From NCBI RefSeq assembly GCF_019061145.1, contig NZ_JAHQZS010000001.1:1-64000 (forward strand): a stretch of 64,000 nucleotides of DNA. The letters are read 5' to 3'. This document shows, in pieces, positions 1 to 8,575 of this stretch (within the stretch, counting starts at the first letter, position 1; every line of letters begins with the position of its first letter). A program made the position numbers and the translations under genes. The stretch comes from Anianabacter salinae. Lineage in GTDB: Bacteria; Pseudomonadota; Alphaproteobacteria; Rhodobacterales; Rhodobacteraceae. Below the pieces are notes generated by a model that searched no databases, was not told where the DNA came from, and was given only the letters and a program-made list of their open reading frames with translations.

Positions 1-126
1 ATACATCGACGGGTTCTATAATCCCGTCAGGCGGCATTCATCGCTCGGCTTCCAGAGCCCCATCGCCTTCGAGCGAAGGGCGCGCGAAGTGAGCTAAACG
101 CTCTCCACGAAATCCGGGCAAGTCCA
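1..126 (+). mobile_element. Right end of an IS3-family insertion sequence (left part outside the window)
   Basis: The window opens inside an insertion sequence. The plus strand encodes the last residues of an IS3-type DDE transposase and then about 30 bp ending at 126. Read on the opposite strand, those bases begin TGGACTTGCCCGGATT, which resembles the terminal inverted repeat of IS3-family elements. Immediately after it, the orfB reading frame of another IS3-family element (minus strand) begins in mid-gene, so this copy appears to have inserted into that one. The other end and any target duplication lie outside the window. Confidence 0.65.
2..97 (+). CDS. IS3-family transposase OrfB, C-terminal end (5' part outside window)
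   Basis: Thirty-one codons ending in TAA are visible. They contain the YIDGFYNPVRRHSSLGFQSP type ending that closes the rve integrase core of IS3-family OrfB proteins. The catalytic DDE residues and the start codon lie upstream of base 1, so intactness cannot be judged. The frame is on the plus strand, opposite to the neighbouring IS3 genes at 127-594, which shows that two different elements meet here. Confidence 0.7.
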   Translation, partial: YIDGFYNPVRRHSSLGFQSPIAFERRAREVS

Positions 127-334
127 GGAAACACAGGCCAAAGCCCCACGTCTTCCTGGCATTGGTCAGCCCGATGAGCAGGTCGGCGATCTGCTCGTTC
201 TCCTCGTCCAGCATCGGGCTGTATCTGTAGCATGTCTCGCTGATGCCGAATGCGCGGCAGGCCAGCGCGATGCTGGTACCCTTCATCGCCACCGCTTTCA
301 CGGCCAGCTCGCGGCGCTGAGCTGGCCGTATCAT
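127..334 (-). pseudogene. IS3-family transposase orfB, interrupted after about 70 codons
   Basis: OrfB should encode the DDE integrase domain. The frame starts at an ATG overlapping the orfA stop and reads MIRPAQRRELAVKAVAMKGT, then the usual N-terminal HTH_21-like region up to TWGFGLCFL. Past about position 126 the frame runs on into unrelated sequence belonging to the inverted repeat and tail of another IS, so the DDE domain is absent. It cannot encode an active transposase unless the element is restored by excision. Confidence 0.75.
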
Positions 335-594
335 TTTTTTCCGAGAGCTTCCTTCAGCAGATCGTTCTGCATGCTGACATCGGCATACATGCGCTTCAGT
401 CGGCGGTTCTCCTCGGCCATCGACTTCATCTCGCTGATCAAGCTGGCGTCCATGCCGCCATACTTGGCGCGCCACTTGTAGACCGTGGCGCTGCTCATGC
501 CGTGTTCGCGGCAAAGCTCGGAAACCGGCGCGCCGTTCTCCATCTGCCGCAGGATACCCATGATCTGGGCCTCGGTAAAACGTGTCTTCTTCAT
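331..594 (-). CDS. IS3-family transposase OrfA (helix-turn-helix subunit)
   Basis: This 87-residue protein begins MKKTRFTEAQIMGILRQ and has the HTH_Tnp_1 fold pattern (VSELCREHGMSSATVYKWRA) followed by a short leucine-zipper-like tail (MAEENRRLKRMYADVSMQ). OrfA binds the IS ends and is fused to OrfB by programmed -1 frameshifting. A run of seven A residues lies at 334-340 on the coding strand, directly before TGA, with the orfB ATG overlapping it, which is the expected slippery arrangement. ATG at 594 was chosen because GAGGAG lies 6 bases upstream; an in-frame ATG at 615 is the alternative. With orfB broken, it is probably inactive for transposition. Confidence 0.85.
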   Translation of the reverse strand: MKKTRFTEAQIMGILRQMENGAPVSELCREHGMSSATVYKWRAKYGGMDASLISEMKSMAEENRRLKRMYADVSMQNDLLKEALGKK

Positions 595-665
595 CGGAAT
601 CTCCTCAGACATCATGCCGAGAAAATTCTACGTCCGCATACCCCTAAGATCGGGGGGGATTACCA

Positions 666-922
666 TGCCATGGGCGTAATTGTTGGCTCAAGGCCGAAGT
701 TTGGTTTCGGTTCGGTCCAGGCCAATGCGGGCCCCCGCAACCAAATTCCTCAGCTTTATCAAACGCTTAGGGCGCCCTTCGGGGCGGCGTTTGCGCTTGG
801 ACCCGCCGTGGACGCACTGCGACGCCTACCGAGTCTGGCCTCAGCTGCGCCCGACCACAGATCATCGCCTCCGAAGTTTCAGGCCGGATGCTGACTGGCG
901 CTACGTGAACCGGCTTGCTGGC
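666..922. other. Intergenic stretch with no recognised gene
   Basis: Between the IS remnant and the IalB-family gene there is about 257 bp. Open frames cross it on the plus strand, but none has a recognisable protein, a ribosome-binding site or a credible start. It may be degenerate flanking sequence left by IS activity. Confidence 0.4.
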
Positions 923-1444
923 CTATTCGAGGCGCTCGAAGGCGCGGGAGAAGCCGGAGAGCGTCACGTTCATCCGGGTTTCCGCGCCGTTGCTGGCTCG
1001 CATGGCGACGCCAAGCGTGCCGCCGCCGATCATGGCGTCGATCATTTCCTGTTCTGCTTCGTTCACGACGAAGCAGCCGGTTTGAAGGCATGTACTGATC
1101 TCGAACGTCCACGAGGCGCCATCATCCACGACAAGGTCGATCCCGCGAGGCAGGTCGAGGCCAAAGGGCAATTGAACGATCAAGGTCGGGCTGGCGTCTG
1201 CCGGAGCCTCCTGCAACGAAATGCTCAGGATCGCCTGGTTGTTCTCGGCGGAGGTGATGGTCATCGTCGCCGCGCAACGCAGCTCGTCTTCGGCGACGTT
1301 GTTGCACTGCACGCCCCAACCACTGCTGTTGGCCTGACTGGTCTCTTGTGCGGGAGCCTCGGCATCCTGCGCCATGGCGCCGCCAGCTGACAGGATCAGC
1401 ATGGCCGAGGTGCGTACAAACCAGGGTTGTAGCTTGCAGGGCAT
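923..1444 (-). CDS. IalB-family (invasion-associated locus B) secreted protein
   Basis: This 173-residue protein matches the IalB family, small periplasmic proteins common in alphaproteobacteria whose biochemical role is poorly defined. An N-terminal signal peptide is visible (basic start, hydrophobic LILSAGGAMAQ with a likely cleavage after AMA). The mature part has the family's paired cysteines (around WGVQCNN, ELRCAATM and ISTCLQTGCFVV) and ends near VTLSGFSRAFERL. The ATG at 1444 is preferred over the upstream ATG at 1528 because it sits directly before the signal peptide and has GGAG upstream. It is a single gene next to IS debris. Confidence 0.8.
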   Translation of the reverse strand: MPCKLQPWFVRTSAMLILSAGGAMAQDAEAPAQETSQANSSGWGVQCNNVAEDELRCAATMTITSAENNQAILSISLQEAPADASPTLIVQLPFGLDLPRGIDLVVDDGASWTFEISTCLQTGCFVVNEAEQEMIDAMIGGGTLGVAMRASNGAETRMNVTLSGFSRAFERLE

Positions 1445-1634
1445 GAAGTGCTCCAGATCAGTGTCGAGAAGAAATGGTCGCCTACCGGGTACCCAAGTTG
1501 CGTAACTGATAAGCTCTCGTGAGGTCAATAAAACTCATGACCGCCCGTGAATTCGTAAGGAGTCACGATCGGCAGTAGATTTATCGCGTTCCCCTGACGC
1601 GGTCGGTGATGTTGCAAGAACTTCTTTCCGCAGG

Positions 1635-1919
1635 TTGTTTTCTGAAGTCGCCGCCGCAAAATCTTGCAGGTTGCCGGGGGGGGAGTTCTTTTTGGCTCTT
1701 GAAAATGGTGGTGCGACCCTCAGGGACACCACCACAAACCCGGCCAGAACGCTTTACCAAAGGCTCGGTTTCAAGATCATCGCCGACAAGGGCGTCTACG
1801 ATCTGCTCGAATGGCGGGACACAATGAAGGTTCAGGTAAAGAGCGCCTCGTACTGCACGCTGTCACCGAATTGTGCCACCGGAACGATGAATTTCTCGAA
1901 GGTTCCGAGGGCCGGGTGA
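1635..1919 (+). pseudogene. Fragment of a GNAT acetyltransferase (C-terminal end only)
   Basis: From about 1707 the frame encodes a typical GNAT C-terminus: TTTNPARTLYQRLGFKIIAD, then a short strand ending LLEWRD. This is motif A/B of the acetyl-CoA-binding fold. The N-terminal two thirds of a GNAT domain are missing; upstream codons have no similarity and there is a run of eight G at about 1676-1683 where a frameshift could have occurred. The tail of the frame also overlaps the opposite-strand DUF6916 gene. I read it as a decayed gene, with the exact limits uncertain. Confidence 0.5.
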
Positions 1920-2128
1920 CTGAGCGCGTAGATGCTTTGCGGAAGAAGCGGCACCGCCGCAGCCTCACAGATCAATGAAAAGGCGCTGCTCTCTCTTTCC
2001 CCGCGTCTATTCTGATTGATCTCGACAAGATCGACCGTCATCTCTCCACCCGGGTGAGCCAGGGTGAAGGCATCCCCCTGAAGATCCGCAGAATCGCTGT
2101 GTTTCATGACGCTGTCCAATAGGTCCAT
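1832..2128 (-). CDS. DUF6916-like small protein
   Basis: This is a 98-residue protein without signal peptide or membrane segment. The pattern of a strand-rich domain (FTLAHPGGEMTVDLVEINQN), then FSLICEAAAVPLLPQSIYAL, SHPALGTFEKFIVPV and a final YEALF resembles DUF6916, a small family of unknown function often found near phage-tail-like or secretion loci. No such locus is visible here. ATG at 2128 gives the full length; ATG at 2107 is also possible. Its 3' end overlaps the GNAT remnant on the other strand. Confidence 0.6.
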   Translation of the reverse strand: MDLLDSVMKHSDSADLQGDAFTLAHPGGEMTVDLVEINQNRRGERESSAFSLICEAAAVPLLPQSIYALSHPALGTFEKFIVPVAQFGDSVQYEALFT

Positions 2129-2506
2129 GCGTCAGAAACAAGCGAACACGCGAAGCCGCGCGTCAACGCCACTCGCGCAGAAAGTGTGCTCATGGTCCGC
2201 GAACGCATCTTTCTGATGTCGACAATGCGGTGTGCCGCGCCAAGTGGTCGCACGCAGGCGAGGCACTCAGCCCATTGTCCCGCCGGGCTTTGGCACCCTT
2301 ATGGAAGGCTGGCACAGGGCTTGCATCGACAAGTCCGGCCCAAGGGGGGACCGGCACCGTCATGACAAACGATCGCATTCCGAACGGCCCAGGCTTCGCT
2401 GATCCTTTCACGCTTGCGCCAGAAGGTCCGCAAAGGCCGGTTTCGCGTTGCATTCCGCCGCGGAATTTCCAACAAACCCGTGATCCCCGACCTTGCGGAG
2501 ACGCGC
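2129..2506. other. Intergenic region upstream of the mrp operon
   Basis: About 380 bp separate the divergent DUF6916 gene and the mrp operon. Open frames exist on both strands, but none has a recognisable product. The promoter of the mrp operon should lie here. I could not identify a convincing -35/-10 pair or an operator. Confidence 0.4.
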
Positions 2507-5374
2507 ATGTTTTCTGACAGCAGCCTGCTACCGATCATCGCCATCCTGCCCTTCCTGGGGGCCCTTGTTCCGGGCGTGATGATCCGGGCGGGGCGCACGG
2601 CCTGCGCAAGCTTCACTGCGATCCCGACGGTTCTGGCCCTTGTCATGCTGGGCACGCTTGCGCCCGGCGTGATGGACGGCACGGTCTACCGGGCCGAGAT
2701 CGTCTGGCTGCCGCAGCTTGGCCTTTCGGCGTCGTTCTTCCTTGACGGGCTGGGGCTTTTGTTCGCGGGGATGATCCTGGGCGTCGGCCTTCTGATCACG
2801 CTCTATGCGCGGTATTACCTGTCGGGCGAAGACCCGATGGGGCAGTTCTACACCTACCTTCTGCTGTTTCAGGGCGCGATGCTGGGCATCGTCCTGAGCG
2901 ACAATATCCTTCTTCTGCTGATCTTCTGGGAACTGACATCGCTTTCGTCCTTCCTGTTGATCGGCTACTGGAAGCACTTGCCCGAGGGCCGCCAGGGCGC
3001 GCGCATGGCGTTGACGGTGACGGGCGCTGGCGGTCTTGCGATGATCGGCGGGATGCTGATCCTCGGCAATGTCGTCGGAAGCTACAACCTGACCGACATC
3101 CTGGCGGCGGGCGACCAGATCCGCGCGTCGGACTGGTATGCCCCGGCGCTGATCCTGATCCTGCTGGGCGCCTTCACCAAGTCGGCACAGTTCCCGTTCC
3201 ATTTCTGGCTTCCGCACGCGATGGCGGCGCCGACGCCGGTGTCGGCCTATCTGCATTCTGCGACGATGGTGAAGGCCGGCGTGTTCCTGATGGCGCGGAT
3301 GTGGCCCGCGCTGGCGGGGACGGACATGTGGTTCTACATCGTGGCGACCGTCGGACTGGTAACCATGGTGCTCGGCGCCGTGATCGCGCTGTTCAAGGAT
3401 GATCTGAAGGCGCTCCTGGCCTTCTCGACGGTGTCACATCTGGGCCTGCTGACCATGCTCTTGGGCTTTGGCACGCCGGAGGCCGCGATTGCGGCGGTGT
3501 TCCACATCATCAACCACCTGACGTTCAAGGCCGCGCTGTTTATGACCGCCGGGATCGTCGACCACGAGGCGCATACGAGGGACATCAAGCGGCTGGGCGG
3601 GCTGGCGCGGCTGATGCCGATCACCGCGACGATCGGCACCGTCGCGGCGCTGTCGATGGCGGGCATTCCGCTGTTCAACGGGTTCCTGTCCAAAGAGCTG
3701 ATGCTGCACGAGGCGGCGCATGTGACCTGGTACCAGAACCCCTGGATCGTCGGCGCGCTGGCGACGCTCGGCTCGCTGTTCTCGGTCGCCTATTCGCTGC
3801 GCTTCATCTTCCACGTCTTCGGCGGCCCCGTGCGCGACGACTATCCGGCCAAGCCGCATGACCCGCCGTTCGGGCTGTGGGCCGCGCCCGCGTTCCTGTG
3901 CGTCTTCGTCGTGCTGATCGGCGTCGCGCCGTTCTTGGCGCAGCCGGTGGTGCGCATGGCCGCCGAGGCGGTGACGGGCGAGGAGCTGAGTTTCTACTTC
4001 AAGATATGGCACGGGGTGAACACCGCGCTTCTGATGTCCATCGCGGCCATCGTCGGCGGGGTGATCCTGCTGGGGCTGCACCGGTATCTTGACCGGCTGT
4101 GGATCGCCGCGCCGCGCCCTGAGGCCAAGACGATATTCGACGGTTTGATCGCCGGTGTGGTGGGCTGGATGCGCGGCATCACCGGCTGGCTACATCACGG
4201 CGCGATCAGCCGCTATCTGGCGGTCTTCGTCGTGGCCACGCTGGTCGTGGGCGTCGCCGCCTTCCTTGGCGGCGAGATGGGCCAGCAGACGCGGGCGCTG
4301 ACGCCGATTCCGCCGGTGGCGCCGCTGGGCTGGCTGCTCTTGGTGGTGGCGACGGTTCTGGTCGTCGTTCATCACCGCTCGCGGTTTCGCGCGCTGGTGC
4401 TGATCGGTGTGATCGGGCTGATGATTTCGCTCGGCTTCGTGTTCCTGTCGGCGCCGGATCTCGCGCTGACGCAGATCTCGGTCGAGACGGTGACGATCCT
4501 TCTGCTGCTGCTGGCGCTGCACTTCCTGCCCAAGGAAACCCCGGTCGAAAGCAGCGGCGGGCGCCGTTTCGGCGACGCGGCCATCGCCATCGCGGCGGGC
4601 GTGGCCGTGGCCGGGCTGGCCTATGCCTTCATGACTCGCGACTTCAACAGCATTTCGGATTTCCACCTCGCCAACTCGAAAAGCGGCGGCGGCGGAACCA
4701 ACGTCGTCAACGTCATCCTCGTGGATTTCCGGGGCTACGACACCTACGGCGAGATCATCGTCCTGGGGATTGCGGGTCTGGCCATCTTTGCGCTGATGGA
4801 ATCGCTGCTGGCCGGGCCTGCCGGGCGGCGCCTGCGCAATGCCGACTATACGCTCGACCGGTCCAAGGACCGGCACCCGCTGATGATGGTGGTCGCCACG
4901 CGCGTGATGTTGCCGATCGCGATGATGGTCGGCATCTTCATCTTCCTGCGCGGGCACAACCAGCCGGGGGGCGGATTTGTCGCCGGGCTCGTCTTCTCGA
5001 TCGCGCTGCTGATGCAATACATGGCCAGCGGCTTTGCCTGGACCACGCGCCGCCAGAGGCTCGAGTATCACGCCCTCATCGGCTTTGGCGTCGTGATCGC
5101 CGGGCTGACCGGGGTGGGGTCGTGGTTCGCAGGTCGGCCGTTCCTGACCTCGTCCTTCGGCTATTTCGAGTTTCCGCCGATCGAGGAATTCGAACTGGCG
5201 ACTGCGATGCTGTTCGACCTTGGCGTCTTTCTCTGCGTGCTGGGGGCGGTGATGCTGATGCTCTTCGGCCTGTCGCGGCTGGCTCGCCATGCAGGCGAGA
5301 CGGTGAACAAGGAACCGATGGAATACGATCCAAGCAACGCCGTCGCGGCCGCCACCACAAGGGAGCGCCGCTGA
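2507..5374 (+). CDS. mrpA: Mrp-type Na+/H+ antiporter, fused subunits A and B
   Basis: This 955-residue membrane protein is the large subunit of the multisubunit monovalent cation/proton antiporter (Mrp/Mnh/Pha), which exchanges Na+ or K+ for H+ in the inner membrane. Residues 1 to about 780 are the MrpA part: the complex-I-NuoL-like antiporter domain (for example WELTSLSSFLLIGYW and HLTFKAALFMTAG) and the MrpA C-terminal segments (QISVETVTILLLLLALHF; YDTYGEIIVLG). From about residue 790 an MnhB domain follows (RVMLPIAMMVGIFIFLRGHN; QPGGGFVAGL). A separate mrpB is therefore absent, as in rhizobial PhaAB. ATG 2507 was chosen because GCGGAG lies 7 bases upstream and the family N-terminus starts there. 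mrpC follows with a 1-bp gap. Confidence 0.93.
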   Translation: MFSDSSLLPIIAILPFLGALVPGVMIRAGRTACASFTAIPTVLALVMLGTLAPGVMDGTVYRAEIVWLPQLGLSASFFLDGLGLLFAGMILGVGLLITLYARYYLSGEDPMGQFYTYLLLFQGAMLGIVLSDNILLLLIFWELTSLSSFLLIGYWKHLPEGRQGARMALTVTGAGGLAMIGGMLILGNVVGSYNLTDILAAGDQIRASDWYAPALILILLGAFTKSAQFPFHFWLPHAMAAPTPVSAYLHSATMVKAGVFLMARMWPALAGTDMWFYIVATVGLVTMVLGAVIALFKDDLKALLAFSTVSHLGLLTMLLGFGTPEAAIAAVFHIINHLTFKAALFMTAGIVDHEAHTRDIKRLGGLARLMPITATIGTVAALSMAGIPLFNGFLSKELMLHEAAHVTWYQNPWIVGALATLGSLFSVAYSLRFIFHVFGGPVRDDYPAKPHDPPFGLWAAPAFLCVFVVLIGVAPFLAQPVVRMAAEAVTGEELSFYFKIWHGVNTALLMSIAAIVGGVILLGLHRYLDRLWIAAPRPEAKTIFDGLIAGVVGWMRGITGWLHHGAISRYLAVFVVATLVVGVAAFLGGEMGQQTRALTPIPPVAPLGWLLLVVATVLVVVHHRSRFRALVLIGVIGLMISLGFVFLSAPDLALTQISVETVTILLLLLALHFLPKETPVESSGGRRFGDAAIAIAAGVAVAGLAYAFMTRDFNSISDFHLANSKSGGGGTNVVNVILVDFRGYDTYGEIIVLGIAGLAIFALMESLLAGPAGRRLRNADYTLDRSKDRHPLMMVVATRVMLPIAMMVGIFIFLRGHNQPGGGFVAGLVFSIALLMQYMASGFAWTTRRQRLEYHALIGFGVVIAGLTGVGSWFAGRPFLTSSFGYFEFPPIEEFELATAMLFDLGVFLCVLGAVMLMLFGLSRLARHAGETVNKEPMEYDPSNAVAAATTRERR

Positions 5375-5375
5375 C

Positions 5376-5807
5376 ATGGAAATACTTGTCGCAACCGCTG
5401 TCGGCGCGCTGACCGCCGGGGGGGTCTACCTGATCCTGCGGCTTCGGGCCTTTGCCGTGATCCTGGGGATGGCCATGCTGTCCTACGCGGTCAACGTGTT
5501 CCTGTTCTCGACCGGGCGTCTGGCGATCAACGCCGCGCCGATCCTCACCGGATACGAGGCGGGGGATTATTCCGGCTACACCGATCCGCTGCCGCAGGCG
5601 CTGGTCCTGACGGCCATCGTCATCAGCTTCGGCATGACGGCGGTGCTGGTGATGTTCTCGCTCGGCGCCTACCTCGAGGCCGGGGACGACCGGATCGACA
5701 TGGACGGCCCCGATACGCTGCCGGACGGCGAGGCCGAGGTGACGGACGGCGCAGAAGACGCGGCTCACCTGACCATCGAGATCGAGCCCAAGGAGAGCGG
5801 CGCATGA
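5376..5807 (+). CDS. mrpC: Mrp antiporter subunit C
   Basis: A 143-residue NuoK-like protein with three membrane helices (starting MEILVATAVGALTAGGVYLI) that packs against the antiporter subunits. The conserved PLPQALVLTAIVISFGMTAV helix is present at residues 70-90. After the third helix it carries an acidic cytoplasmic tail of about 45 residues. The gene starts 1 bp after mrpA, and its stop overlaps the mrpD start as ATGA, typical of translational coupling. Confidence 0.92.
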   Translation: MEILVATAVGALTAGGVYLILRLRAFAVILGMAMLSYAVNVFLFSTGRLAINAAPILTGYEAGDYSGYTDPLPQALVLTAIVISFGMTAVLVMFSLGAYLEAGDDRIDMDGPDTLPDGEAEVTDGAEDAAHLTIEIEPKESGA

Positions 5808-7357
5808 ATCACTGGATTGTCGCGCCCGTGATCCTTCCGGCGCTGCTTGCGCCGCTGATCGCCTTCGTCATGCGCCACGACATCGTGGTTGCCCGCGCTG
5901 CGTCCGCGGCGGGGACGGTCGCGCTGGCCGCCATCGCCATCGGCCTGACGGTCATGGCGGCGGGCGGCGAAACGCACGTCTACTATCTTGGCAACTGGCC
6001 TGCGCCCTTCGGGATCGTCCTGGTGCTCGACCGCCTGTCGGCGCTCATGGTGCTGCTGACGGCGCTGCTGGCGCTGATCGTGCTGTGGCACGCCATCGCC
6101 ACTGGCTGGGACGCGCGCGGGCGGCATTTCCACGCGCTGTTCCAGTTCCAGCTCATGGGGATCTGCGGCGCTTTCCTGACCGGCGACGCCTTCAACCTGT
6201 TCGTCTTCTTCGAGGTGCTGCTGATCGCGTCCTATGGCCTGATGATCCACGCGGGCGGCAAGGTGCGGCTCAAGGCGGGCGTGCAATACGTGGTGATGAA
6301 CCTTGCAGGCTCCACGCTGTTCCTGTTCGCGCTGGGCACGCTCTATGCCGTGACGGGAACGCTGAACATCGCCGATCTGGTGGTGAAGGTGCAGGACAGC
6401 GCCCCCGGCGATCAGGCGCTGATCCGGGTGGCGGCGATGCTGCTGCTGGTGGTCTTTGGCGTCAAGGCGGCGCTGGTGCCGCTGCATTTCTGGCTGCCTG
6501 CGACCTATTCCAACGCGCCCGCACCCGTCGCGGCGCTGTTCGCGATCATGACCAAGGTCGGCGCCTATTCGATCATCCGGATGCACACGATGGTGTTCGG
6601 TCCGGACAATGCGGCGACGGGGTCGATGATCGGCGACTGGCTGTTTCCTGCGGCGGTGCTGACCATCGCCGTCGGGGCGTTCGGCGTTCTGGGCGCGCGG
6701 CGGTTGATGCCGCTGCTGTCCTATTCGGTGATCGGGTCGATGGGGACGCTGCTGCTGGCGGTGTCGGTGTTTACGCCCTATGGCACTGAAACCGCGCTGT
6801 ATTACCTGATCCATTCGACCTTTTCGGCGGCGGCGCTGTTCCTTCTTGCCGATCTCGTGGTCTCGCGGCGGGGGGGCGACGGGCTGGGTGTGCAGCGTCC
6901 CACCGTACAGAACGGGTTGTTCGCCGCGTTGTTCTTTGCCGCAGCCATCGCGATGGCCGGGATGCCGCCTCTGTCTGGCTTCTTGGGCAAGTTGCTGGTG
7001 CTGGACGCGCTGCGCGGGCCGGATGTCATCGTCATCGGCTGGACCGCGATCCTGATCGGATCGCTCATAACGATCCTTGGCTTTGCGCGGGCGGGCAGCG
7101 TTCTGTTCTGGAAATCCACCGCCGCCCCGCCGCCCGAGGCAGCACACGAAGCGGAACAGGGCGCCGCGCCCGTGGACCCGCCAAGCCCCGCATCCGCGTT
7201 GGCCATCGCGCCGACGATGATGGCGCTGGCGCTTCTGGCGGCGCTGACCGTGTTCGCCGGGCCGGTCACGTCGTACCTGCAGGACACATCCGCGCAACTG
7301 CATGATACGGCGGGCTACGTGTCATCCGTGCTTGCGCGCGACGGGGAGGCAGAGTGA
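5804..7357 (+). CDS. mrpD: Mrp antiporter subunit D
   Basis: This 517-residue subunit is homologous to the NuoM/NuoN proton-pumping subunits of complex I and is thought to be a second proton path in the Mrp complex. About 14 hydrophobic helices are visible. The family core is clear: FNLFVFFEVLLIASYGLM, VKAALVPLHFWLPATYSNAP and AGMPPLSGFLGKLLVL, with the buried Glu and Lys that the family conserves. It overlaps mrpC by ATGA and mrpE by 4 bp. Confidence 0.93.
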   Translation: MNHWIVAPVILPALLAPLIAFVMRHDIVVARAASAAGTVALAAIAIGLTVMAAGGETHVYYLGNWPAPFGIVLVLDRLSALMVLLTALLALIVLWHAIATGWDARGRHFHALFQFQLMGICGAFLTGDAFNLFVFFEVLLIASYGLMIHAGGKVRLKAGVQYVVMNLAGSTLFLFALGTLYAVTGTLNIADLVVKVQDSAPGDQALIRVAAMLLLVVFGVKAALVPLHFWLPATYSNAPAPVAALFAIMTKVGAYSIIRMHTMVFGPDNAATGSMIGDWLFPAAVLTIAVGAFGVLGARRLMPLLSYSVIGSMGTLLLAVSVFTPYGTETALYYLIHSTFSAAALFLLADLVVSRRGGDGLGVQRPTVQNGLFAALFFAAAIAMAGMPPLSGFLGKLLVLDALRGPDVIVIGWTAILIGSLITILGFARAGSVLFWKSTAAPPPEAAHEAEQGAAPVDPPSPASALAIAPTMMALALLAALTVFAGPVTSYLQDTSAQLHDTAGYVSSVLARDGEAE

Positions 7358-7848
7358 TGTTGAGACGGCTATTCCCCCACCCGCTTCTGTCGATCCTTTT
7401 GGCGCTGATCTGGCTGGCGCTGGTGAACACCGTAACGGTCGGGCAAGTGGTCCTCGGCGGGGTGCTTGGCATCGTCGTGCCTCTCATCACCGCAGCCTAC
7501 TGGCCCGGACGCCCGCGCATGCGTGCGCCTCTCATGATCGTCGAATACATCGTCGTCGTGGTGTGGGACATCATAGTGGCCAACATCCAGGTCGCGCTGA
7601 TCATCGTGTTCAAGCGGCAGAAGGACCTGAAATCGGAATGGGTCACCGTCCCGCTCGAGTTGCGCTCGCCCGAGGCGATCACCGTGCTGGCCGGGACGAT
7701 CACGATGACACCGGGCACGGTGTCCGCGATGCTGTCGTCCTGCGGCACCTCGATCCTCGTGCATTGCCTGCACACCGATGACCCGGTCGCGGTGCGCAAC
7801 GACATCAAGACCCGCTACGAGCGGCGGTTGAAGGAGATTTTCCCATGA
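7354..7848 (+). CDS. mrpE: Mrp antiporter subunit E
   Basis: A 164-residue protein with two N-terminal membrane helices and a cytoplasmic domain, the MNHE family. Diagnostic stretches are WDIIVANIQVALIIV and TVLAGTITMTPGTVSAML. MrpE supports assembly and activity of the antiporter. Start and stop overlap mrpD and mrpF by 4 bp each, so the genes are translated as one unit. Confidence 0.92.
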   Translation: MMLRRLFPHPLLSILLALIWLALVNTVTVGQVVLGGVLGIVVPLITAAYWPGRPRMRAPLMIVEYIVVVVWDIIVANIQVALIIVFKRQKDLKSEWVTVPLELRSPEAITVLAGTITMTPGTVSAMLSSCGTSILVHCLHTDDPVAVRNDIKTRYERRLKEIFP

Positions 7849-8114
7849 TCACCTACGCCATCTTCTTCGCGTTCGGCTGTTACGGGCTGGGCCTGCTGAT
7901 GAACCTGTGGCGGCTCGCGCGCGGGCCGGGCCGGGCGGACCGCATCCTTGCGCTCGACACGATGGTAATCAACGTCATCGCCCTGATCGTGCTATATGGC
8001 ATCTGGCAGGGCACGGCGGTCTACTTCGAAGCCTCGATGCTGGTGGCGATGGTCGGCTTCGTGTCGACGGTGGCCTATTGCCGGTTCATCCTGCGCGGCG
8101 ACATTATCGAATAG
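7845..8114 (+). CDS. mrpF: Mrp antiporter subunit F
   Basis: This 89-residue, three-helix membrane protein belongs to the MrpF/PhaF family. The conserved segment LARGPGRADRILALDTMVIN, with Asp residues in the second helix, is present at residues 22-42. It overlaps mrpE by ATGA and is followed 9 bp later by mrpG. Confidence 0.9.
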   Translation: MITYAIFFAFGCYGLGLLMNLWRLARGPGRADRILALDTMVINVIALIVLYGIWQGTAVYFEASMLVAMVGFVSTVAYCRFILRGDIIE

Positions 8115-8123
8115 GGGGCGGCC

Positions 8124-8528
8124 ATGATCGTAGAAATCGTCATATCCTTCTTTCTGGTCGTCAGCGGCCTGTTCGGGCTGGTCGGCAGCTTTGGCCTGAT
8201 AAAGCTGCGTGACACGATGCAGCGGCTGCACGCGCCGACCAAGGCCACCACGGTCGGCGTTGGCGGCGTTCTGGTCGCGTCGATGCTGTATCTCGCGCTG
8301 GTCGAGGAGTCGTTCTCCTTTCACGAGGTGATGATTACCCTGTTCCTGTTCCTGACGGCGCCGATCACCGCGCATTTCATGGCGCAGACGCATATCCGGA
8401 TGCGGGTGGACCGGAACGAGCTGCCGCCGACGCAGCGCGATTTCGGCTGGTCGCTGTTCGACGAGCCGCCAGAGATGGACCCCGCGCCGACCAAGGACAC
8501 CGCGAAAGACACCGCCCAAGGCAATTGA
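8124..8528 (+). CDS. mrpG: Mrp antiporter subunit G
   Basis: This 134-residue MrpG/PhaG protein has three membrane helices. The family signature GLFGLVGSFGLIKLRDTMQR LHAPTKA region is at residues 14-40, and FLFLTAPITAHFMAQ marks the third helix. The C-terminal 35 residues are hydrophilic. It is the last subunit of the antiporter operon. The next gene starts 47 bp downstream on the same strand and could be co-transcribed. Confidence 0.9.
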   Translation: MIVEIVISFFLVVSGLFGLVGSFGLIKLRDTMQRLHAPTKATTVGVGGVLVASMLYLALVEESFSFHEVMITLFLFLTAPITAHFMAQTHIRMRVDRNELPPTQRDFGWSLFDEPPEMDPAPTKDTAKDTAQGN

Positions 8529-8575
8529 GCCTTGGCGTCATGCGTCCGGCCGAGGCGCCGGAGGAAAGGACGAGC

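Larger units (their letters stand above)
127..665 (-). mobile_element. IS3-family element, 5' part, truncated by a second IS
   Basis: This minus-strand remnant carries orfA complete and only the first 70 or so codons of orfB. Its upstream end is placed near 665, where the minus strand reads TGGTAATCCCCCC followed by a GATC-containing stretch; IS3-family termini start with TG. This boundary is an inference. The downstream part is replaced at about 126 by the end of another IS3-type element on the opposite strand. The missing half may continue to the left of the window if the event was a simple insertion. Confidence 0.65.

Noticed and set aside
2230-2517. Open frames on both strands in the gap before mrpA
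   Set aside because: No recognisable product, no ribosome-binding site, and the two frames overlap on opposite strands; treated as intergenic.
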